From an uncultured bacterium (GTDB lineage: Bacteria; Bacteroidota; Bacteroidia; Bacteroidales; CAIXTV01), in NCBI GenBank assembly GCA_903922465.1, contig CAIXTV010000082.1, forward strand, positions 1 through 48,179: a stretch of DNA of 48,179 nt, read 5' to 3'. The notes beneath the pieces were generated by a model. That model was not told the DNA's origin. It was given only the letters and a program-made list of their open reading frames with translations, and made no database searches. The position numbers and the translations under genes were made by a program. Positions 36,753 to 47,014 of this stretch are shown in pieces (within the stretch, counting starts at the first letter, position 1; each line of letters begins with the position of its first letter).

Positions 36753-37802
36753 ATGAAAACTAAATTTAAACTTTTCATACTTATCTTTGGTGCCTTAAGT
36801 ATGATGTCTCAATGTTTGGCACAAACCCCTAGCGAAAGAACTTATGTTAGTAATAACGACAAAGTGTTAGGCTTTGAGTTTATGAAGAAGATACCCGGTT
36901 TATGGAATGGGCCGGTTAGTTCAGCAACTTCTGCCGGTAGTTTTACTTCATGGTATGTGGATTTTCGTCCTATTTCCTCTGCTCAAGTTTCTCAATTCTC
37001 CATGCTGGATTCGAACACTGTGAATAATATGAGTTTCTTCATTGTTAAGCATAATAACAAGCTTAAAGTAGCGCTTAGGACTGAAGGATGTTTTAAGGAT
37101 AAATGTTGTGTAACCTATGAAGTGATGGATTCAGTTAATGACGCTAAGGGATATTATCGTTTTAGTGACGTCGTTAGTGGTGTTAAAAGAGCATTTACTG
37201 AGTTTGTTTTTCAAGATGAGCAGTTTGTGATGAAAGTGTATACCACTAAATTCAATAAGGTAAACCCACTCGAACTGCATTCGACTTTTACCGCTAAACT
37301 TGCTACCCGTGAGTATGCATCACAAACTGGTGTCCGCTTTAATTATCCCCAACCTGTGATGATTAAGGATTTTTCGGATGAATTTAAGAATATGAAAGAG
37401 AGTATCTTTTTTAGTTTCGAGAATGATCCTTACAAATCAGAGGCTCAGCCTTATGTTGGGAGTGCAAGTATTCATATCTCTATTAACCCTGAGTTTGACA
37501 CCAAGAACTCGGATGAGATTTGTGTGTTATTAACAACAGAGCCTTTGTTCGAAGGAATTCAATACCTCAAGGAAAATCTTAAATTTATTTCGAAATATGT
37601 TTATCTGCCTTATGGGACTACAAACTATACGCTTAAGAATGTTCATCCCGGGAAATACTATATTTACACCTTCCTCGACCGTGATAAGGATAAAAAGCAT
37701 GGTAAAGGCGATTATATGAGTTCAAACACTATTCAATCATTTATAGTTACTGATAAAGGGGATGCTACTGTTAATGCTCTGATTGATTTCGTTATTCCTT
37801 AA
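36753..37802 (+). CDS. Exported hypothetical protein
   Basis: Signal peptide MKTKFKLFILIFGALSMMSQCLAQ; no family recognised. Confidence 0.75.
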   Translation: MKTKFKLFILIFGALSMMSQCLAQTPSERTYVSNNDKVLGFEFMKKIPGLWNGPVSSATSAGSFTSWYVDFRPISSAQVSQFSMLDSNTVNNMSFFIVKHNNKLKVALRTEGCFKDKCCVTYEVMDSVNDAKGYYRFSDVVSGVKRAFTEFVFQDEQFVMKVYTTKFNKVNPLELHSTFTAKLATREYASQTGVRFNYPQPVMIKDFSDEFKNMKESIFFSFENDPYKSEAQPYVGSASIHISINPEFDTKNSDEICVLLTTEPLFEGIQYLKENLKFISKYVYLPYGTTNYTLKNVHPGKYYIYTFLDRDKDKKHGKGDYMSSNTIQSFIVTDKGDATVNALIDFVIP

Positions 37803-37832
37803 AGTGTTTATGTTAACATTAAAAATAAATCT

Positions 37833-38879
37833 ATGATTCTTACCGATTCTTCTCAAATTCAGCAACTTTGCATTCATAAAGTTGGTAATAAATACAGCGA
37901 CGATGGAGTGTATTTATCGAAATCGATTACTAATATTGATAATGACAGCATCGATAAAGTCTTGATTAAATACTTCCTTTCATCTTTTGTAAATGATGAA
38001 TTTTATAATCTTCATCACGAAAGTCATACCAAACTTAATGAGGTGTTTTCTTATGTTACCGAGATATTTGAGCATCACAACAAGGTGTTAGAGAACAGTA
38101 TTCATTTGGCTAAACATTTATATGAACAAAGCACTCATCCTAAAATTAAGGCGGGTGAGTTTTATGTTGCCTATTTTAAAGATTGTCTGGTTGAAGGCGA
38201 AATGTTTGATGCCGTTGGACTGTTTAAATCAGAGAACAAGGATGTTTTTCTGAAAGTGCATACTTCTGATGGTGACTTTGAAGTGGATAGTGAGGAAGGT
38301 ATCAATATTAATAAGTTGGATAAAGGTTGTCTTATTTTTAACACTGAAAAAGAAAAGGGTTATCTTGTGGCAATAGTCGACAATTCGGGAAAGGGGTATG
38401 AAGCTCAATACTGGAAAGATGATTTTCTGCATGTTAGCCCAAGAAATGACGATTATCATCAAACACAAAATGCGCTAAGCCTTTGCAAGAATTTCGTTGT
38501 TGAACGTCTATCGGAATCTTTTGATGTGAGCAAAGCCGATCAGGTGGATATGCTGAATAAATCAGTTCAGTTTTTCAAAGAAAACAGCACCTTTAATATG
38601 GATGATTTTGCTTCGGATGTGATTCAACAACCTGAAGTGATTGCCGTTTTTAATGATTATAAAAAACAATTTGCGGATGACCGCGATATTGACATATACG
38701 ATGAATTCAATATTTCGTCGGAGGCGGTGAAGAAACAACAGCGCATTTTTAAAAGCATCATAAAGCTAGATAAGAATTTTCATATCTATATTCATGGGAA
38801 TAAAGAGCTGATTGAAAAAGGTTATGATGATGCGAAAGGTATGAGTTTTTACAAGGTTTTCTTTAAAGAAGAAAATTAA
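37833..38879 (+). CDS. Nucleoid-associated protein, NdpA/YejK-like
   Basis: KAGEFYVAYFKDCLVEGEMFDAVGLFKSENKDVFLKV and C-terminal FHIYIHGNKELIEKGYDDAKGMSFYKVFFKEE fit the family. Confidence 0.7.
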   Translation: MILTDSSQIQQLCIHKVGNKYSDDGVYLSKSITNIDNDSIDKVLIKYFLSSFVNDEFYNLHHESHTKLNEVFSYVTEIFEHHNKVLENSIHLAKHLYEQSTHPKIKAGEFYVAYFKDCLVEGEMFDAVGLFKSENKDVFLKVHTSDGDFEVDSEEGININKLDKGCLIFNTEKEKGYLVAIVDNSGKGYEAQYWKDDFLHVSPRNDDYHQTQNALSLCKNFVVERLSESFDVSKADQVDMLNKSVQFFKENSTFNMDDFASDVIQQPEVIAVFNDYKKQFADDRDIDIYDEFNISSEAVKKQQRIFKSIIKLDKNFHIYIHGNKELIEKGYDDAKGMSFYKVFFKEEN

Positions 38880-38887
38880 GAGGAAAG

Positions 38888-38949
38888 GCCCTGATTTCAA
38901 ATTTCAGATTATAAGGGATACACCTTATTTGAGAATTTGGAATCAGGGC
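38888..38949. terminator. Bidirectional terminator between convergent genes
   Basis: GCCCTGATTTCAAATT...ATAAGG-gataca-CCTTAT...AATTTGGAATCAGGGC then tttt. Confidence 0.75.
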
Positions 38950-38957
38950 TTTTGTAT

Positions 38958-39548
38958 TTATTCTATTTCTCTGCCGTGAAATGGAGGGTAGATATCGGTC
39001 ATAAACTTCATATACAAGCTCACCCTTATTGACCAACGTTGTGTTTCGATTACAAAATTAAACATGCTTTCAGGATATTTTCCGGTGAATAAGACTATCC
39101 ACCATGCTATGAAGGCTATGAACATGCAGGCAATAGCGCGGAACATCAATAAAAATCCGTGGGGTATAATGACATAAAACATTCCGAAGAATAATCTTAA
39201 TAGTAATAATCCTCGGCTGAGCGATTCTGAATTTTCTATTTCGATGTTGCTGTTTGAGTCAGCTGAATTTAAGCCAAATGCTGGGTAGCCGTCGGCCAAA
39301 TTGAGCAATCTAAGTCCTACGCGCAAACTCCAACGCTGTAAATTAAGTTGAAACTCATAAAAACTTTGTGGATATTTGCCTGTAAACAATACTGCCCACC
39401 ACGATATAAAGCTTAGCAGACCTCCTGCAATTTGCAGGAAATACAACAGAAACATATGTGGTATCATAATGTAGAAGAAGCCGAAAAAAGAACGCAATAG
39501 TAATTCTCCTCTCGAAAAGGTTTCCTGGTGCTTGATAGTGATTTTCAT
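38958..39548 (-). CDS. DUF4389-like membrane protein with internal duplication
   Basis: RGELLLRSFFGFFYIMIPHMFLL...WWAVLFTGKYPQSFYEF and RGLLLLRLFFGMFYVIIPHGFLL...WWIVLFTGKYPESMFNF. Confidence 0.75.
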   Translation of the reverse strand: MKITIKHQETFSRGELLLRSFFGFFYIMIPHMFLLYFLQIAGGLLSFISWWAVLFTGKYPQSFYEFQLNLQRWSLRVGLRLLNLADGYPAFGLNSADSNSNIEIENSESLSRGLLLLRLFFGMFYVIIPHGFLLMFRAIACMFIAFIAWWIVLFTGKYPESMFNFVIETQRWSIRVSLYMKFMTDIYPPFHGREIE

Positions 39549-39605
39549 TGGTTTGATTATTATGTTATTTGATTATTGAGTTATTAAGTTAAAAGGTAGC
39601 TTATT

Positions 39606-39815
39606 TTATTCCTTTTTAGTGTTTTTTATTTTTGTCAGCCATAGATAAACTGACCAAATAAGCATAATGAAAAACAGTATAGCGATAGGAATATAATGAT
39701 TGCAAAAGAAGTCATGGAAGTAAGCGCCAATTAAAATATATGCTGTTGCAATGCATAATTTCAGGGGTATAAGTTCGGCATTTGTCCAAATTGTTTTGAT
39801 CTTGAAGAAATTCAT
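39606..39815 (-). CDS. Small membrane protein
   Basis: 69-aa ORF with two hydrophobic segments. Confidence 0.45.
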   Translation of the reverse strand: MNFFKIKTIWTNAELIPLKLCIATAYILIGAYFHDFFCNHYIPIAILFFIMLIWSVYLWLTKIKNTKKE

Positions 39816-39895
39816 TCGATGTTTTAATATTCGCCCAAAATTAATATTTATTTAATACGACATCGCAAAATAAAGATTTAATTTTTGAAATTTCA

Positions 39896-40480
39896 TTAAT
39901 TTACTCCCTCAATTTCAATGTTATATTTATCAAGCAAGCCTACAATTCCTGTTAGGGAGAACTTTGCTTTTTTAATTCTGTTGGTTTCGGGATTGATTGA
40001 GAAGTTGGTTGCAGTTCGGAAGTCGGCTTTTTCGAGGTTGCTGTTGTCGAAAGTTGCTCGTAAGAAGTCGCAGTGATCAAATGAGGAGAGGCTTACATCG
40101 CATTCGCTGAAGTCTACTTCGTTGAGTTGGCAGTTTTTGAACATGGTTTTTTTTAATTTCCCTTTGAAGAAGGAGGAATAAGTGAGGTTGCAGTTTTCGA
40201 AACTTAGCGATAAGCCAAACTGATTGCAATGTTGGAATTGCAATCCTAGCAATTTGCAATCTTTAAATATGATGTCGCGAAGTGCTGTGTTGGTGAGTTT
40301 TACCATACTTGTGTTGCAGGCTGTGAATTCGCAGTTGACGAACTTGATATCGGCAAGACTTGAATTTGAGAAATCGCAGTTGATAAATCGACATTGCTCA
40401 TATTCGCCTTGTGGGAGGGCTTGGACAGTGAAATCGGTTTTGTTGAAAGTTTTGTCTTCGGTGTAGAGTGTTGGAGTCAT
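39896..40480 (-). CDS. Pentapeptide-repeat-like protein
   Basis: CRFINCDFSNSSLADIKFVNCEFTACNTS...FENCNLTYSSFFKGKLKKTMFKNCQLNEVDFSECDVS. Confidence 0.8.
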   Translation of the reverse strand: MTPTLYTEDKTFNKTDFTVQALPQGEYEQCRFINCDFSNSSLADIKFVNCEFTACNTSMVKLTNTALRDIIFKDCKLLGLQFQHCNQFGLSLSFENCNLTYSSFFKGKLKKTMFKNCQLNEVDFSECDVSLSSFDHCDFLRATFDNSNLEKADFRTATNFSINPETNRIKKAKFSLTGIVGLLDKYNIEIEGVN

Positions 40481-40558
40481 TATGAAATATTAATTTTATA
40501 GCTAAGTGTTTCTTCAGCTTTGCTTGTTTGTGAAAGAGTTTTAGCGATTTTTGAATGA

Positions 40559-41299
40559 TTATGCTTCTTGTTGTTTTTGCGTTAAGACCAATGTTTTATC
40601 TCCTGTTAAGACTTTGTAATAAATAAACATGAAGCAAGCATTTGAATCGTAGTGTAGTTTTATTCTTTGTTTTATTTCGTTGCCCACAATGGGTGATATT
40701 ACCCCTGCTTTTTCATAGTAATTTGCTGGAAGTTCTGCGGGGCCTATTCCTATACTTAAGATGGTATATAAATCGTCGCCCACTTTGTCTTTTACACTAT
40801 TTAGATAGATACTATTGTTGATGCTTTGTTGAATTGGCTCGAAATGGGGTTTTAGTGTGTCGTTGCACAATTGTTTTATGTGATTAATATTTTCGGGCAA
40901 GTAGGGGAGCTTGAAAAGTTGTTCGGAGAGGTCTTGAAAATTTTTATTAAAAGGAATTAATGCTTCACATAGATCTGCTCTGCTGTGTTTTATTTGGTCG
41001 TAACTTAAACCCAAATAGGGTGGTAGTGCGCAGACCGGTATTTTGATAAAGTCGGTAAATTCAGTTGAGTCTGAATCGCTTGAAGTGTATGTATATAGAG
41101 TTTCTATATTTCGGTCGAGAGAGAAAATGCTTTCGCGCTTTATGATTATTTCTGAAATCCCTTCTAAATATGTATCTTCTCTTTCTTTTTCGCTTTTATA
41201 TTCGCCTGTTTTTAGTTCAATTATGCCTTGTTCAATAAAGGGGATCAAATTATATAAATTGTGATGTGTTGGGTTTGATTTGATGTTTAGAGCAATCAT
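40559..41299 (-). CDS. Hypothetical protein
   Basis: 246-aa ORF, no recognised domain. Confidence 0.65.
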   Translation of the reverse strand: MIALNIKSNPTHHNLYNLIPFIEQGIIELKTGEYKSEKEREDTYLEGISEIIIKRESIFSLDRNIETLYTYTSSDSDSTEFTDFIKIPVCALPPYLGLSYDQIKHSRADLCEALIPFNKNFQDLSEQLFKLPYLPENINHIKQLCNDTLKPHFEPIQQSINNSIYLNSVKDKVGDDLYTILSIGIGPAELPANYYEKAGVISPIVGNEIKQRIKLHYDSNACFMFIYYKVLTGDKTLVLTQKQQEA

Positions 41300-41603
41300 T
41301 TCTCTTATTCTTTAATGATAGATTTTAATCTTTCAATTCTAATTAACTCTTCATTGCTTTTTCGTTTTTGGCTCAATAATTTCTTATGCAAAATTAATGT
41401 TTCCATGAATTTATTTTCTTCAAAATTACAATAATATTTTCAATTCAGTATAGATATGTGGCATTTTTTTTTGTCCACTAAGACTGTAAAACTCTAAGAA
41501 GTAATTAAATTTCAACTGTATTCAATATTATTATTACTTATTCTTCGGAATTTCAAATTAACAAATTTTAAATTTTTCAAATTCTTCATCCCCGCATTTT
41601 TTT

Positions 41604-41611
41604 TATCTTTG
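41604..41611 (+). promoter_or_regulatory. Putative Bacteroidota -7 box (TAnnTTTG)
   Basis: TATCTTTG 25 bp upstream of the ATG at 41636; the -33 box is weak. Confidence 0.4.
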
Positions 41612-41635
41612 CAACCAATAGTATAAATATCCATA

Positions 41636-43687
41636 ATGAATCATAAGAAATTAACCGCATTATTAGCCTTTATAGCCCTGTTTTTCATCATAATAGTCTA
41701 TTCGAATCACTTCTACAATAGCTTTCATTTCGATGATAATCACACCATCGAAAATAACCCCTCTATCCGTACTCTTACAAATTTCAGCAAGTTTTTCACC
41801 GACGCCCGCACCCTAACACCCCATCCCGAAAACCAGGTTTACCGTCCTCTCATCACCCTTTCATATGCCATCGACTATAAAATAAACGGCGGATTGAAGG
41901 ATACCTTCTGGTTTCATATCTCGAATTTCTTCTGGTTTCTGATGTTGCTGTTGGTGATGTTTTTCTTTTATCTGAAAGTTTTCAATAAAGCAATTGAGCA
42001 CCGGTGGAACTATTTTATCGCCCTCTTCGCAGTGTGTTGGTTTGCTACGCATGCCGCCATTGCTGAAACGGTCAATTACATCTGCGCCCGGTCCGATTCC
42101 TATTCCACCTTTTTCGTGGTGCTCGCCTTTGTGATGTATGTCTTTTGGAAACCTGCCCGAAAGTTCTATCTCTATTTGATTCCCTTTATACTCTCGGTGC
42201 TGCTAAAACCTACTGGTTTGATGTTTGCTCCAATATTGCTAGTGTATATTCTTCTCTTCGAAAAAGAAATGTCATTCTTCGATGTATTTAAAGCGAAACG
42301 TTTCAATGACCTTAAGTCAGCCCTGCTGATTGTAATGCCTGTTTTTGTGTTGGCCGCATTGCTGTATTATCTGCAAGCGAAAATGACACCTTCGACTTTT
42401 ATGCCGAGCAATCTTTCGGTGTATAATTATATGATATCACAGCCTTTTGTGTGGCTTTATTATTTCAAAAGTTTTTTCCTCCCTAATCAATTAAGTGCCG
42501 ATTACGATTGGGTGGCCTTGACCAGCATCCTAAACTGGAGGTTTTTTGTTGGAATATTCTTTGTTATTGTCATGCTCATTATCAGCTTCATTACTTCGAA
42601 AAAGAAATCGACCCGGCCAATAGCCTTTGGAATTATGTGGTTTTTCTTGGCACTCATACCTTCTTCCACCATAGTCCCTTTTGCTGAAATATTGAACGAT
42701 CATCGTGTGTTTTATCCTTATGTGGGGTTAATGCTTTCGGTGTGCTGGTCTATTTTTCTTTTGTTGAAATATTACGAAGACGAAATTCGCACTCAGTTTG
42801 TCTTTTCAATGCTTATTGTGGTTTACGTGTTTTTTATTCTGGGTGCAAATGCTTGGGCTACGCATAAGCGCAATAAAGTTTGGAAAACGGAAGAAAGTCT
42901 CTGGTTTGATGTCACCGAAAAAAGCCCCGGGAATGGGAGGGGATTGATGAATTATGGTTTATCGCAAATGGCGATAGGAAAGTATGATGTTGCTTTGAAG
43001 TATTTCGAACGTGCGGTGCCTCTTACTCCTAATTATTCCTCCCTCTATGTAAATCTGGGGATAGTGAAAGGAGCTTTAGGAAGAAACATCGAAGCTGAAA
43101 ACGATTTTCGCAAGGCAATAGATTGCGGCAAAAATGAACAGGCGCCTTATTATTTCTTTGGGAATTATCTTGTGGGGAAGAATAAGCCGGCCGAAGCGCT
43201 TCCTTATCTCGAAATTGCTGTTGCAAACGGCCCATCCTTCCTCAGTTCGCGCTATCTGCTGATGCAATTGTATAACGAATTCGGTATGTTCGATAAATTA
43301 GCTGAACAGGCAAATCAAACCCTGCTCATCGACCCCAACGATCAGACTGCTTTGAGGTATCTCAACGCTTCGAAGTCCAAGCAATCGCCCACAATTGCCC
43401 TTGAAGAGGAAGCAAATAAAAAGCCCACTCCCGAAGGACTGCTTAATTTGAGTTTGAAATATTATCAGCAGCTAGATTATGAGAAATGTATAGAAACTTC
43501 GGAAAAGGCGCTGCAACTAAAGCCCGACTATGCTGAAGCGTATAATAATATTTGTGCTTCGTATAATTCGCTTGGGCAATATCTGAAAGCCAAAAAAGCC
43601 TGCGAAAATGCCCTTCGTCTCAAACCCGATTACGAGTTAGCGAAAAACAACCTCAACCTCTCCATCACCAAATTAAATAAGAAATGA
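41636..43687 (+). CDS. GT-C/TMTC-like membrane protein with C-terminal TPR repeats
   Basis: NSFHFDDNHTIENNPSIRTLTN...NQVYRPLITLSYAID, about ten TMs, then TPRs. Confidence 0.85.
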   Translation: MNHKKLTALLAFIALFFIIIVYSNHFYNSFHFDDNHTIENNPSIRTLTNFSKFFTDARTLTPHPENQVYRPLITLSYAIDYKINGGLKDTFWFHISNFFWFLMLLLVMFFFYLKVFNKAIEHRWNYFIALFAVCWFATHAAIAETVNYICARSDSYSTFFVVLAFVMYVFWKPARKFYLYLIPFILSVLLKPTGLMFAPILLVYILLFEKEMSFFDVFKAKRFNDLKSALLIVMPVFVLAALLYYLQAKMTPSTFMPSNLSVYNYMISQPFVWLYYFKSFFLPNQLSADYDWVALTSILNWRFFVGIFFVIVMLIISFITSKKKSTRPIAFGIMWFFLALIPSSTIVPFAEILNDHRVFYPYVGLMLSVCWSIFLLLKYYEDEIRTQFVFSMLIVVYVFFILGANAWATHKRNKVWKTEESLWFDVTEKSPGNGRGLMNYGLSQMAIGKYDVALKYFERAVPLTPNYSSLYVNLGIVKGALGRNIEAENDFRKAIDCGKNEQAPYYFFGNYLVGKNKPAEALPYLEIAVANGPSFLSSRYLLMQLYNEFGMFDKLAEQANQTLLIDPNDQTALRYLNASKSKQSPTIALEEEANKKPTPEGLLNLSLKYYQQLDYEKCIETSEKALQLKPDYAEAYNNICASYNSLGQYLKAKKACENALRLKPDYELAKNNLNLSITKLNKK

Positions 43688-43851
43688 TGAGAAAGCAAAC
43701 GACTATTTTTGGTTTTTCTAAAGAACAGAATGTAGTTCATGAAGCATATCAACGAATTAATGCTGCAAAACTAAAGGCTGTGTCTGCATATCAGGAGGAG
43801 GGTCTTAGTAATTCTTATTTTTCATTAGCCAAGAGTGATTATGAATGTTAA
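43684..43851 (+). CDS. Small (55 aa) hypothetical protein overlapping both neighbours, absent from the ORF track
   Basis: MMRKQTTIFGFSKEQNVVHEAYQRINAAKLKAVSAYQEEGLSNSYFSLAKSDYEC*. Confidence 0.45.
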   Translation: MMRKQTTIFGFSKEQNVVHEAYQRINAAKLKAVSAYQEEGLSNSYFSLAKSDYEC

Positions 43852-45073
43852 GACTATAAAATTTCTCGACAAATGGGTGGGCGGAATTATATGTAAGCTC
43901 TTTACCTACCATAATAACTTTTATTCCAAGCTTCATCTCATTGGCCGAAATTCGGAAAAGAAAAGCGAAAAACTAATCTTCATAAAACTTATTGAACAAG
44001 GGGCAACCATCATTGCTTATAGTTCAATCCTAAAAGCAACTCAGTTGCTCGGCAAAGAAAACGTGTATTTTTTGGTGTTTGAAGAGAATAAACCCATACT
44101 CGATTTGTTGGATATCATCCCATCCGAAAATATCATTACCATTAGACAGGATAATATTTTAATGTTCATTAAAGACTTACTGCTGGCTTTGCGCAAAATT
44201 AAAAAACTCCGCATCGATACCACCATTGATATGGAGTTCTTTTCGCGAGCATCGGCAGTGATAAGTTATCTTACTTTCGCCCGAAAACGGATTGGATACC
44301 ATCGTTTCACATGCGAGTATCCCTATCGCGGCGACTTAATGACGCATAAAGTTCAATACAATCCATATATTCATACTGCCGTTGCATATCAGTTGCTCGT
44401 CGAGGCCATTAATGCCGACATTTCGGTTACTCCCATGCCTAAGGTGAATCTTGCTGATATAAAATTAACTGCTCCCGTATTCAACGCAACAAAGGATGAA
44501 CAAGCGAGTGTTTTGGCGATGATAGAAAATGAATTCGGAAGCAAACCCATGGGCGAAATCATACTCTTAAATCCCAACGCCAGCGATATGTTGCCCATTC
44601 GCAAGTGGGCTTCAGAAAACTTTATCACATTGGCGCATCTGTTGAATTCTTATTATAAAGATGTGCTCATTATCTTAACCGGCGCTCCTTCTGAAAGGCC
44701 TTCTGCCGAAGTCATTCATAAACAAATTAATCTCACGAATGTCATTTGTCTGGCAGGGAAAACGAAACTAAGAGAGTTGTTTGTTTTGTACACACTCTCC
44801 AATTTACTTGTAACAAACGATAGTGGGCCCGGGCATTTCTCTTCAATAACCGACATAAAAAGTTTGGTGCTTTTCGGACCTGAAACGCCCACTCTGTTTG
44901 GTCCTTTAGGTAAAAACTCACATAGCATTCACACCAATTTAGCTTGCAGCCCTTGCGTGAATGCCTTCAATCACCGCTTTTCGCCTTGCACAAATAATCT
45001 TTGCATGCAAACCATCACCCCCCAAGCTGTGTTTGAAAAAATCAAAGAAATATTACCTTTGAAAACGATTTAA
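43841..45073 (+). CDS. Glycosyltransferase family 9 (heptosyltransferase-like)
   Basis: ILLNPNASDMLPIRKWASENF...LLVTNDSGPGHFSSITDIKSLVLFGPETP...CSPC. Confidence 0.85.
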   Translation: MNVKTIKFLDKWVGGIICKLFTYHNNFYSKLHLIGRNSEKKSEKLIFIKLIEQGATIIAYSSILKATQLLGKENVYFLVFEENKPILDLLDIIPSENIITIRQDNILMFIKDLLLALRKIKKLRIDTTIDMEFFSRASAVISYLTFARKRIGYHRFTCEYPYRGDLMTHKVQYNPYIHTAVAYQLLVEAINADISVTPMPKVNLADIKLTAPVFNATKDEQASVLAMIENEFGSKPMGEIILLNPNASDMLPIRKWASENFITLAHLLNSYYKDVLIILTGAPSERPSAEVIHKQINLTNVICLAGKTKLRELFVLYTLSNLLVTNDSGPGHFSSITDIKSLVLFGPETPTLFGPLGKNSHSIHTNLACSPCVNAFNHRFSPCTNNLCMQTITPQAVFEKIKEILPLKTI

Positions 45074-45082
45074 TTGAGAATC

Positions 45083-47008
45083 ATGAACCTTAGACGCAAT
45101 ATAAACCAAAACCTCAGAACCGAAAAACTTGAACGGATTGTTTTTGTATTGGTTATACTCATACTCTTGTTGCCTCTGTGGATTAATAAGCTGTTTGTCA
45201 CACAGGATGGCCCTTCTCATATCTACAATGCCAAGATCTTTTTAGATAATATCTTGGCTAACGATGTCGAATTCTATCGTCAATACTACGCTCCTAATTT
45301 CATTTTATTCCCCTATTGGTTCGGGCATATTGCAGTCAGTCTCTTGGTGTTAGTTTTTCCACCTATGCTGATTGAGAAGATATTTCTTTCGGTTTACATT
45401 CTGTCATTCGCTTTCGCTTTCCGCTATCTTATACGTTCAATCAATCATAACGCCAGTTTTCTGTCTGTTTTGGTCTTGCCCTTAGTGTGCAATTATGCTT
45501 TTCAGATGGGCTTTTATAGCTATATTTTTAGTATTGTTTTTATGCTGATAACTATAAGATATTGGATTAAGTACAGGGGGCTAATTAGCTTTAAAATAAT
45601 ATTAGTGCTATTGCTCTTGCTCCTATTGCTGTATTTTACGCATGCAGTTATATTTGCATTTTCAGTTGTGGCCATTTCAATTTACATTGGTTTTTCATTC
45701 GTGGTACGAATGCTTAACGATTTTGAAAACGCGAAAAAGCATATGATGTATGTATTGTATGAAATCCTTAAATTGATTGCAGTGGCTATTCCAGCGCTTC
45801 TATTGTTGTATATTTTTATGTCAACTTCGCCCGATTATACGAATTACAATAATGGCGAGCCAATGTTCTTCATAAAGAATTTCCTTTCGATGAGCTATTT
45901 GGTGGTACTATCTAATAAAGAAATCGCTTTTTCTTTTGCTATGGCGATAGTGATGTTAATTATGTTCTGCTTCGCGATGTACTATAAATTCAAAGACTTG
46001 AAATTGGTCGAAAACGATGCTTTTTATCTAATTGTATTCATACTTCTGCTTTTCCATTTCTATTTCAGCCAACACACTATCGGCTATTTCGAACGAACAC
46101 AATTAATCCCTTGGATGTTCTTAATTGTTTGGATGGCAACGCTGAACTATCATAAATGGATACAGTACGGAATACTTATGTTTGTGGTAGTTATTGTTGT
46201 TGGTCAAAGCATTTACCGTGCACCTGTCTATGCAAAAGCTTCTGAAATGTATGACGATTTCCTGACAATTGAACCTTATGTTTCTCCTAATTCAACAATT
46301 CTTCCCTTGAATTTTTCAAACACCGGAATTGATAGGAACGGCCAAATGATTTCTGATAAACTATACTTATTTGCAACATCTTCAAATCTGATTGGAGCTT
46401 ATAAACCCATGATAGTAATGACCAATATTCCGGCTCTTTATAAGCAATTTCCTTATATATGGAAGCAAGAAATGAATCCATGGACCTACATTGGCAACTT
46501 GCATTTCGAACCACCCCAGGCAAACTTTGTTGATTATCGCAAGAAAACCACAGGGGATATCGACTATGTAGTTACATGGTTTATGGATAACCGTTATTCC
46601 GGAAATAATGAAACCATGATGATTGCGGAGCAGTTGAAAAATGAATATAAACTGATATATACATCTCCTCTTGGCTTTGCAAAGCTCTACAAACATTTAC
46701 CTCCATCTTTACGCAAACTTAAAACTCAAACCGAAATGCTTCCGGGTTCCGATAAAGCAACCGACTTACTAAATCAAAGCCTGAATTCATATAATCAGGG
46801 CGATTATAATGAATGCATTCGTTTAAACAAAAAAGCGCTTGAAATAAATCCGGCTCTGGCTGATGCATGGAATAACATTTGTGCCTCCTACAATTCCATG
46901 AAGATGTGGAAAGAGGCATCCAATGCCTGCAACGAAGCAATCAAGATTCGTCCCGATTACCAATTAGCCAAAAACAATTTAAACTGGGCTTTGAAGAACC
47001 TAAAATAG
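45083..47008 (+). CDS. Multi-TM GT-C-like protein with C-terminal TPRs
   Basis: Many TMs, QDGPSHIYNA near the first loop, C-terminal TPRs ALEINPALADAWNNICASYNS. Confidence 0.7.
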   Translation: MNLRRNINQNLRTEKLERIVFVLVILILLLPLWINKLFVTQDGPSHIYNAKIFLDNILANDVEFYRQYYAPNFILFPYWFGHIAVSLLVLVFPPMLIEKIFLSVYILSFAFAFRYLIRSINHNASFLSVLVLPLVCNYAFQMGFYSYIFSIVFMLITIRYWIKYRGLISFKIILVLLLLLLLLYFTHAVIFAFSVVAISIYIGFSFVVRMLNDFENAKKHMMYVLYEILKLIAVAIPALLLLYIFMSTSPDYTNYNNGEPMFFIKNFLSMSYLVVLSNKEIAFSFAMAIVMLIMFCFAMYYKFKDLKLVENDAFYLIVFILLLFHFYFSQHTIGYFERTQLIPWMFLIVWMATLNYHKWIQYGILMFVVVIVVGQSIYRAPVYAKASEMYDDFLTIEPYVSPNSTILPLNFSNTGIDRNGQMISDKLYLFATSSNLIGAYKPMIVMTNIPALYKQFPYIWKQEMNPWTYIGNLHFEPPQANFVDYRKKTTGDIDYVVTWFMDNRYSGNNETMMIAEQLKNEYKLIYTSPLGFAKLYKHLPPSLRKLKTQTEMLPGSDKATDLLNQSLNSYNQGDYNECIRLNKKALEINPALADAWNNICASYNSMKMWKEASNACNEAIKIRPDYQLAKNNLNWALKNLK

Positions 47009-47014
47009 CACAAA

